A stretch of DNA of 64,000 nt from Taiwanofungus camphoratus (Eukaryota; Basidiomycota; Agaricomycetes; Polyporales; Taiwanofungaceae), in the NCBI GenBank assembly GCA_003999685.1, contig CP021224.1, positions 620,001-684,000 of the forward strand, in the 5' to 3' direction. Below are positions 56,712-64,000 of the stretch, one piece after another. How positions within the stretch are numbered: the first letter of the stretch is position 1; each line of letters starts with the position of its first letter. Below the pieces are notes generated by a model. It was not told the origin of the DNA, searched no databases, and worked only from the letters and a program-made list of their open reading frames with translations. The position numbers and the translations under genes were made by a program.

Positions 56712-57266
56712 ACTGTTAGCAAGAATTTCGACACTCGTGCAAAGTAAAGAGATATACGCCGTCAGGGACGTCGGTACACGGACTCAATACCACATACTTG
56801 ATTACTACTTACTGCTAAGTAGGTCGCAAGGTGAGGCCACAACATGTTCTCTCAATCAAAACGCCGACATCAAAGGGGATGGACGCTAGGCAGGAGTCTG
56901 TCACGCCCCACCATTTTCGGAAAGTGCTATGGATACAGAGTGTCGACCTTTACCATGTCAATTAATTTATACCCACCTTGGGACCTGGTAGATGTGAACG
57001 AGACCATTAAGTTGTTCGAGTTGCTTGCTGTTTATCATAGAGCATGTTGAAAGAAACGGAACGGTCTAGATATTGGCCGTCTCATCTTCCAGCGGACTTG
57101 GCCGGCTCGAGCTCCGACTTCGACAACACGACCTAGCAGCAAGGCCTGCAGGCTGCAGCAAGGTGCTTTCCAATTTCTCGAAGCTAGTTGCAGAATTGTC
57201 GCAGTACATGCGCCTCTCCGCAACCATTTGAACTTTTCTTCTATTCACCTCGCCTCCTACTCAATC
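56712..57266. promoter_or_regulatory. shared promoter region of CK2 alpha and the GLTP-like gene
   Basis: The two genes are head to head over 555 bases, with no other gene between. I see no clear TATA box or named factor site. Confidence 0.45.
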
Positions 57267-58246
57267 ATGACACCGTATTTTGAGACTGCCAAGGTGGTCT
57301 TCATTTGTCCGATTATAAAACAGGCCTATGGCACAGATAAACTGAAATGGAGAGAAGTCTTTCGCAGATGTCCCAATAACTGAGGATGGGGTTGAGACAA
57401 CCTCATTTCTATTGGCCTCAACAGACTTCGTGAATATGTTTGGTAGGTTGGCCTATCAGAATGACTTTACTTCGCATATGCATCCTCATTGGATCTCTCT
57501 TAGATCTGCTTGGCAGTGGTGTCTTCGGGTTCGTACAGGCTGACCTGAGGAGCAACCTTACTGTATGTTTTGTCTGAGCTATCTCGGTGACTATATGATT
57601 GAAATTATCGATCTCAGGGTGTCAGGACCCGGTACGAGGCCGACGTTTCTGAATCAACTACCCTTGAAAAACTGGTCATTCATGAAGCAGAAGATAATCG
57701 ACGCCACGGAACAGCATGTCTTGTTCGTCTTATCCGGTAAGTAACGAGTTTGTTTTGCCAGATATTCTCATTCAATATGTAATTCACTTGTATGTAATCT
57801 ACTTCGGTCTCGGAAATCCCAGCGGACTGTTGTTCACATGTCAGGCACTCCAGAATATGCAGAGCGATCGGGCTTCCGAGTTGCACGTTTGCTTCAAGCG
57901 GTCATATGATGCTAATTTGAAACATCACCATACCTTCATTATTCGGTCGGCCGTTTCTGTACGTGCCCATTAGCATTCTGACTGAACCATTCTTGATTAA
58001 TGGTCGGCACTTATGCCTAAAACTTCTGTTCTGTAATGCTTCTATCTGTGCATCGTAACTACGATCCGCGATGGGCAGGTGGCGATTAGAGCGGTCCCTC
58101 ACCGTAGCGACTTCTACAACCGCATTGCCCAAGGTGGATCGCACGAGAAATTCGATGCTGAGCTTGCAAAATGGCTTGTAGGGCTCGAAGTGATTGTCTT
58201 GCGCATGAAGACCTTTCTTGAGCAGGGTGGCTATGGTAGAGTGTGA
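57267..58246 (+). CDS. GLTP-fold lipid transfer protein
   Basis: Six small exons (57267-57293, 57358-57442, 57504-57562, 57618-57736, 57823-57958, 58079-58246) give 197 residues with all phases closing; no single exon is long, so the gene is easy to miss. The sequence follows the glycolipid-transfer fold: SFADVPITEDGVETTSFLLA, then FDLLGSGVFGFVQADLRSN, GVRTRYEADV, LEKLVIHEAE, RLIRGLLFTCQALQNMQ, SYDANLKHHHTFIIRSAV and a C-terminal helix. These proteins move a sphingolipid between membranes from a cytosolic pocket. The head-group residues are mixed: Asp51, Asn55 and the His of KHHH agree with GLTP, but Gly58 stands for the usual Lys and Arg94 for the Trp that stacks on the sugar, so the ligand may not be a neutral glycolipid. 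Confidence 0.9.
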
Positions 58247-59788
58247 CTCAACATAGGATCTGTAGTCGCGAATTTACAGAGATCCGCAATGGGATTGAAA
58301 CTAGCCGCTCTCCGGCATACCACTGTACTCTTGCCGGCGACGTATGTGGTAGCAGAATGACCTTGGGTGCACAGGAGTAGTAATATTCGGGGAATTGGAC
58401 ATCTTTTTGCACTCGTTTCATCAAACATGTTTTGAAAGAAGGTCAATTATCTTTTCACGAGACCTTCTTGTCGGTCTAGACGCCGACATCGAGGCGACCC
58501 AACTTGACCCGCAAATATCGGAGCAAGTGGCAGGTTGTTGTCTAAATCTGAAGACCAGTGCAACCTCTCAGGAGGCTGAAATTATGCGACATTAATCAAG
58601 TGACAGCTGCCATAGGTATGGGTATATCGTGCCACAACCTAAGTCGAATCAGCGCTCAGCAGCATTAGCTGCCAGATGGCCCTCCTCGACATGCGCCATG
58701 TTTGACTAGATCTCCTGGATCGGACAGACATTCATAAAACAATGTTGATGATAACGGCTGGTCCTACTGGAGAAGATTCGAGGGATACTCACAATACCTC
58801 AGGCCTCGTGCTCCATGCAGGCGTTAAATGAGAGCATTCCGGACACGCAAGTGCAACGCAAGAACACACCAACAAGACACGCACGAAAGGTGCTGGAGAA
58901 CACGACCATCGACTGGGTGTCCCCGTACAATGTGAAGATCACAACAGATCGCCGAGGTAGGCAGTCGAGGTACAATCCAAAGGGGGGACACATTGAGAAG
59001 CGCAAGTCACACGTCTGTTGAACAAGATAAATGTAACAGTTTGTTCCGGCGTATTTTCTGGAGAACAGTGCCAGAACGGGAATATCTGTACCGCCAACCT
59101 CTCCAATATGATGGGAAGCTATGCATGTGGCCCGGCGACCGGGATAAAAATGACAAACTACCGTGGCAAGGTAACACGATTTCCAAGAAGTCCGCTTTAA
59201 TCAGCCGCAACATAAACATAGGAGACACTTCAGAGCCCAGTTCGCGTACATCACCGTTCGGCCTTCATATCTGAACAATGTAGATCGCACATCATCGTTG
59301 AATATAGACAATTTGAGGTGTAGCCGCAGGAAATGGTATAGTATGTTCTGAAACAAACAAATGACCTGCCAAAGGCAGCACATGGTCGTGAAGTGGAATC
59401 AGAGGTTTTCCATATTTGGTTGGGGCCATAACTCAATCGCGAGCCTGGGAATGTTTTCTGAGTGTGTTTTCCGGAATTCCGGAATTCCATATTCAAATGT
59501 TTTCGCTTCTTTGTTGAAATTGAATCCATTTTATATATCTGGTCGCCGTTAGCTTCCACGTCAAACCCTACAACATCCCCCCTTCTTGTCCAGCACCGTC
59601 TGCAACCTGTCGGTAGCTTGTCTTGTGTCTCCTACAAGGTTTCCCATCAGGGTCGTTTCGCTAAGAGGCAAAATATACGACATGGAAATAGAGTGAGGAA
59701 CAGACCTGTCTGCCAACAGCATATCTTCACAGTGCTATGGACAGGATCCAGTCTTCGCCGTCGCTTCTAGACTCCACTCTCAAAACCC
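58247..59788. other. no gene recognised
   Basis: The only feature of note is a Cys-containing plus-strand stretch at 59036-59166 (VCSGVFSGEQCQNGNICTAN, then GSYACGPA) ending at a GTAACA donor-like site. It could be an exon of a small secreted protein, but I could not build a gene around it. Confidence 0.35.
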
Positions 59789-61864
59789 ATGCAGCTATGT
59801 ATGTATGAGTGATAGCTTTCCTGGAATCGTTGTTTAATGCTACCGCTAGCCTGCCGCAAAAGCGCAAAGCACCGCCGTCCGAACGAGACTTTCCGCCAGG
59901 CACGTTCGATCGTGCGAAAGAACAGGCGGCTCCAGATGCTGCTATTGATCCCCAGCTGGCTAGAGGTGAATACGAGACAGGGCGTGTCATCTGTGAGTCC
60001 TGCGGAGAGGGCATTTCTTTCAGGGACGAGGTTACCGGGGGATTTACAGTGAAGCATTGGGACGCACACAGGCTTGTGTGGTGGGTTAATTTGCAGTTGC
60101 ACGATTTGAATAATGCTGACTTAAGTCGACAAGTTCAAATTCTTCCCAAACGCCCGACTCCCTTACGCTTGATCCAGAAACCCAATTGGACGCGTCACAA
60201 CCTCAGGCGAAGCGACGTCGCGCCAAACGGACCGAGGAGGAACGTATTGAGTATCTTCGTTCTGATCCCTACGTTGCCCAATTCGAAGCGTATCGAGTCC
60301 TGTGCGCCTCTTGCGACAAATGGATACGTTTGCGCCCCAACTCCACTTACTGCTCTATCCCTTGGGATGCTCATCGTAAGAGCTGTCTCGCCAAGCGAAT
60401 GTAAGTTTCGTGAGCTTCTCTTCCTTGGTGACAGGATAGTAAGTTTGTCTCTTTCACAATAGAGCCAAGAATGCGTACCCAGCAGCCGATCGCAAAGCCG
60501 TATTTGCCAACGATCCCAATGTTCGTAAGTTCGATGCTGAGCGTGTGCTGTGCAAAACTTGCGAGACTTGGATACCTCTGGGATCTGTTGACAATAGCCA
60601 GGCTGCGAAGACCTGGCTGGAGCACCGTGCCAACTGTCAGTCAGGGCAATCAGACACCTCCACTACTTCTACTACTGCAGTAAAGTAGGCCCGCATTTCG
60701 ATTTTCTGTTGCCATAAGAAGGGTATCCTGATGCGACGAGAATATAGTATTCCAACCATTGACAGCGTTCCACCGCCATCAAAACATCTGTTAGCTCTCG
60801 CATCCTCCTCTTCATTACCTGCTACGTCACCTCCGTCTACCACCAGCCAGCTGGCTGGGAAGCCCATATCCATCAGCGCAGCTCCGGTTCAGCATTCTAC
60901 ATCTCCCTCTGCTTTCAAAGATTTCACCCCCAACAACTTCCTTCCGGCGCACGAGTCTCGCCGTCGCAATGCAGAACAGCGCGCTGCACAACTGCGTTCG
61001 GATCCATTAGTAGGCGAAGTTGAGCCTAATCGTGTGTTCTGCTCGCTCTGCCAGAAGTGGGTCCAACTGAGGCAGGATAGCTCATACTGTGCATATCCAT
61101 GGCTCCAGCATCGCGGCAAGTGTTTGAAGAGACAGTACGTTTCATCCGCTTTCCATAACCGTGCGCACACATATTTATCCCGTCTTTATACAGCCAAAGA
61201 CGGACCCAAAGAGAGACCGAACTTGCTGAACTGAGGGCTCAGAGGGAAGCGGCTCGAAAAATGGGACTGTCCACGTCGGAGGATGGTATGGATGAGAGCG
61301 ACGAACCCGAGTCAGAGGAGGGTGTCGAATCAGGGGACGAGGAAGAGAAGGAAAGAAGGCGAGAACAGAGGCGTGAGGAACGTCGAAAGGCTAAGGCTCT
61401 CGCTAAAGCAGAAGCTTTAGCTGCGAGGCTAAGGCTGGACGATGGAAAAGTGAATGGGAGCTACCGCGGTGCTCGTCCCTCTGTGTCTGAGCTTTCGGAC
61501 GAGGATACTGCGGGAGATGACGATATGGACGTTGATGTAGATGTGGCTCACGATATTAGACTGGTAGATCTTGATGCACCCTCTGGACGGTGAGTGGATC
61601 AGATCCATTTATTTCGCCGAAACTCACTGTTTATGGAACATCAGGTTGGCGTTCATATTCTCATCGGTCAGATATCTTTTCAGGACCACGTATGAGAAGT
61701 CGGATGATTTGACCATAGCGGCTCTGGTCACGTACCTGAATGCCGCCATGCCGCCTGACAAGCATGAAGATTTCGATACTGCCGAGGTCACAAAAGCAGC
61801 AATGGCCTTGCATGAACGCGGTGACTTCATGTTCGAAGGCGATGTACTCCGGGTTGCCAAGTGA
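59789..61864 (+). CDS. multi-repeat C2HC zinc-binding protein with acidic linker
   Basis: Seven exons (59789-59802, 59850-60075, 60126-60400, 60463-60684, 60748-61134, 61194-61589, 61645-61864) give 579 residues. Four repeats share the pattern R(V/I)xCxxCxxW(I/V).L....WxxHRxxC. Repeats 2, 3 and 4 (RVLCASCDKWIRL, RVLCKTCETWIPL, RVFCSLCQKWVQL) have all four Cys-Cys-His-Cys ligands. Repeat 1 (RVICESCGEGISF) lacks the tryptophan and apparently the last Cys. A proline/serine linker lies between repeats 3 and 4. A charged helix (EEEKERRREQRREERRKAKA), an acidic stretch (DDDMDVDVDV) and a conserved C-terminal domain (DDLTIAALVTYLNAAMPPD) follow. A nuclear nucleic-acid or chromatin role is likely but unproven. 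The 14-nt first exon is the least certain part. Confidence 0.8.
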
Positions 61865-64000
61865 CGCGCGATCAGTACTTCTTGGTTTGGAACTGGCGCC
61901 TGGTCTGTCGTCCTGTATTATACTGCACTACGCTGTATTCTACCGGCGGCTAGTGGGTGTACGATGGACTGCTTGATAGCACTTCTATGGCATACGACGT
62001 ACCACCTTCACGATTTGGATGCTCGTATCTGTCTCTCCTTGTGGATGCTCATTCCCCCCTTCATACATATTTATAGTGGCGGATGCACGATTTCCGCACA
62101 AACTTATTTACTTCGTACTTACATCTGATGTCGAGGGATATATGTGTAGAATCTTAATCGTTATATAAACAACTGGTACAACAACGTTTTATCGAGCGAC
62201 TGCGTCTCGAAAATCAAGTTCTGGATAATCTTGATAAAGAGCAGCACACGGTGAAGCCCTTGCGAAAAACAAGCATACGATATCATGGACACGGGCATGA
62301 AGCGATACTATCCCCCCTCCCAAGTCGGCAGTCGACTCTGATTGGTCAAAAGCTCGTCTTTTTTGATGGCTTTGGCAAATGCTGAAAATTTGGTTGGTCG
62401 AAACCCCCTAAGGAGGGGTGCGGAATACGTAGTTAGGGTTAGTACTCGCGTTCAAGGACATACCTTCGGTGGATAAAGTTTGATGCTCAGTTTATGGGTT
62501 CTTCTATCCTATCTCGGAACTTTCGAGGTCGTATTTTCACTGAATGCCTCTCCACAACATGGACATTAAGTAACATGACTTAAATGCAAGTACCAGGGAG
62601 TCAGCGACCGGGTTCCAGACCTTCTTTGTGCAAGCGCGTACTTGGTATCGAGTTCCAGCATTCCCGCTATATGACAAACCAGACTATCAACATAGCGGAG
62701 TGGCTATGAAGGACTATAATGCCAATGTGCAAAGGAACAAGGTGTGTTGCTGTATACTGTTCCGGGTACTTGGTTTTTGACAAGGTAGTGATTGACATAG
62801 TTAAAAATATGTTAAAACATGCCAATAACTGTCAATAACTTACCGAGTGGTCACCTTGACGTGTTTTAAACTGTCAAAAACCTGGCCATGAGTTTTACCC
62901 GGAACGGTGGTACATCAAACACATATCATGATCAGTGGTGGTATGTTGATGATGACAAAGCATCTAAATCTCGGAGGTATTCACTGCCATTCACTATGAT
63001 GGACCTGTTGCTTCAGACTAAGAGAAAAATAGTAGGGAAGGGTAAACAAGAGGAATGGGCATATAAACGCATAGTTCGGATGAGTTGAAATGTCGTTGGG
63101 AGGACCGTTGTCTGTACGACCCCGTTGAGACATTCGCCCCAACTTGAAATTAGGACTGTCGGAGGCGCATTACTGTCAAAGCTCCTTACCCATCTTTCCG
63201 ATGCGCCCCGGGACGACGACAAATGGAACTGGCGCAGTATCAAAATTTCAGTGACACATACTTACCATTTCCTGAAGGCGAGCCTGGACGACGGCATTTT
63301 CCCAGGGTTCCTCAGTCACGTGTATTTCAGACTCGGAGTATCATTCAACATTGAATTCAATTCTCTCAGGTCATGACTGCCATGGTAGTAGTACTCTGTG
63401 AGTCTGGACGTTTCTGCTTCCTTATGCATCGGCTGCCATCAATACGAGAGGCGACCATAATAGACCCCCGTTGACGTCGCAGTCACGATCACGAGCCTTT
63501 CCCGGCGGTAGAATTATGACATTTCATACGTATCGGACTTGAAACCGCTCAACAAAAGTCAACAATTATCGACTTGTGATTTCCTTTGAACTCCTAGCAT
63601 CGCGTCCATTGTAGGCGATGACGCCGGAGATAGACTAAACATAATTGGACTAAGTTCTAGCTCATACACCTGTCAATGACGGACCTTGTCTCAGGAGCGT
63701 GATTCCTCGCCGAGTGGAGTCTTGGTGTAGTGTATACGACAGACTTCGTGTCTGGTTAACGTATTGGTTTTACAGGCAATATTTCAATATTTCTGTCAGT
63801 TCCAGAAGATAAGTATCCGAGATATTGACATTTGGGGAGACTTCGCCTAACTACTGACATACATTGGTCCGTCTGAGTCACTAAGCAATTGTGATCAGAC
63901 TGTGACAACAACGTGGAATATGCAGGTCTCTCATTGTTTCAGCGTTTGGCATGCAACACCCGACCAGAATCGCCAGGCTGTGCCTGACCAGAGTCCTCCG
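61865..64000. other. no confident gene
   Basis: A coding-like plus-strand stretch at 62594-62742 (FQTFFVQARTWYRVPAFPLY, then HSGVAMKDYNANVQRNK) ends at a GTGTGT donor-like site, and another at 63160-63310 contains APRDDDKWNWRSIKISV. I could not join them into a gene or recognise a family. The remainder is AT-rich spacer. Confidence 0.35.

Noticed and set aside
1-64000. A bacterial-style CRISPR array, operon or prophage
   Set aside because: No regularly spaced short repeats are present, genes have spliceosomal introns throughout, and the window is plainly eukaryotic.

Overview
This window is nuclear DNA of a basidiomycete fungus, most likely an Agaricomycete. The evidence is dense short introns of about 45-60 bases with GT..AG ends, a TPR-CHAT protein, two Zn2Cys6 regulators with the mushroom-type exon layout, a multi-repeat C2HC protein, and Ty3-type, LINE and SINE elements. 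All gene models were spliced by eye; a model is called strong when its exon phases close and family motifs run across the junctions. Left arm (1-15.4 kb): a small putative membrane protein (145-615, minus), an F-box-like tract (1668-2783, minus), a protein disulfide isomerase ending in KDEL (3177-4694, plus), a small conserved protein of unknown function (7255-7765, plus), the oligosaccharyltransferase catalytic subunit STT3 (9707-12696, minus) and a BET1-type SNARE (12982-13436, plus). STT3 and BET1 are head to head over 285 bases, so three secretory-pathway genes lie close together. Centre (15.4-36.3 kb): one LINE of about 5.3 kb (APE endonuclease, reverse transcriptase, RNase H) with a 13-bp target duplication and a poly(A) tail. 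Members of one Ty3-like LTR family have hit it three times: a complete 12,075-bp element with two LTRs that look identical, and two solo LTRs of a longer subtype. Each insertion has its own 4-bp duplication. The complete element carries a spliced-looking accessory gene on the opposite strand with a six-cysteine cluster, and a second copy of its polypurine tract inside pol. Right arm (36.3-64 kb): a UBX-domain p97 cofactor that starts 216 bases after the LINE target-site copy, a long coiled-coil protein, a TPR-CHAT caspase-like protein, two tandem Zn2Cys6 regulators that share a 10-nt exon, a tRNA-derived SINE between them, a CK2 alpha kinase, a GLTP-fold lipid-transfer protein divergent from CK2, and a protein with four zinc-binding repeats. 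The last 2.1 kb and several gaps hold nothing recognised. No rRNA, true tRNA or CRISPR array was seen.
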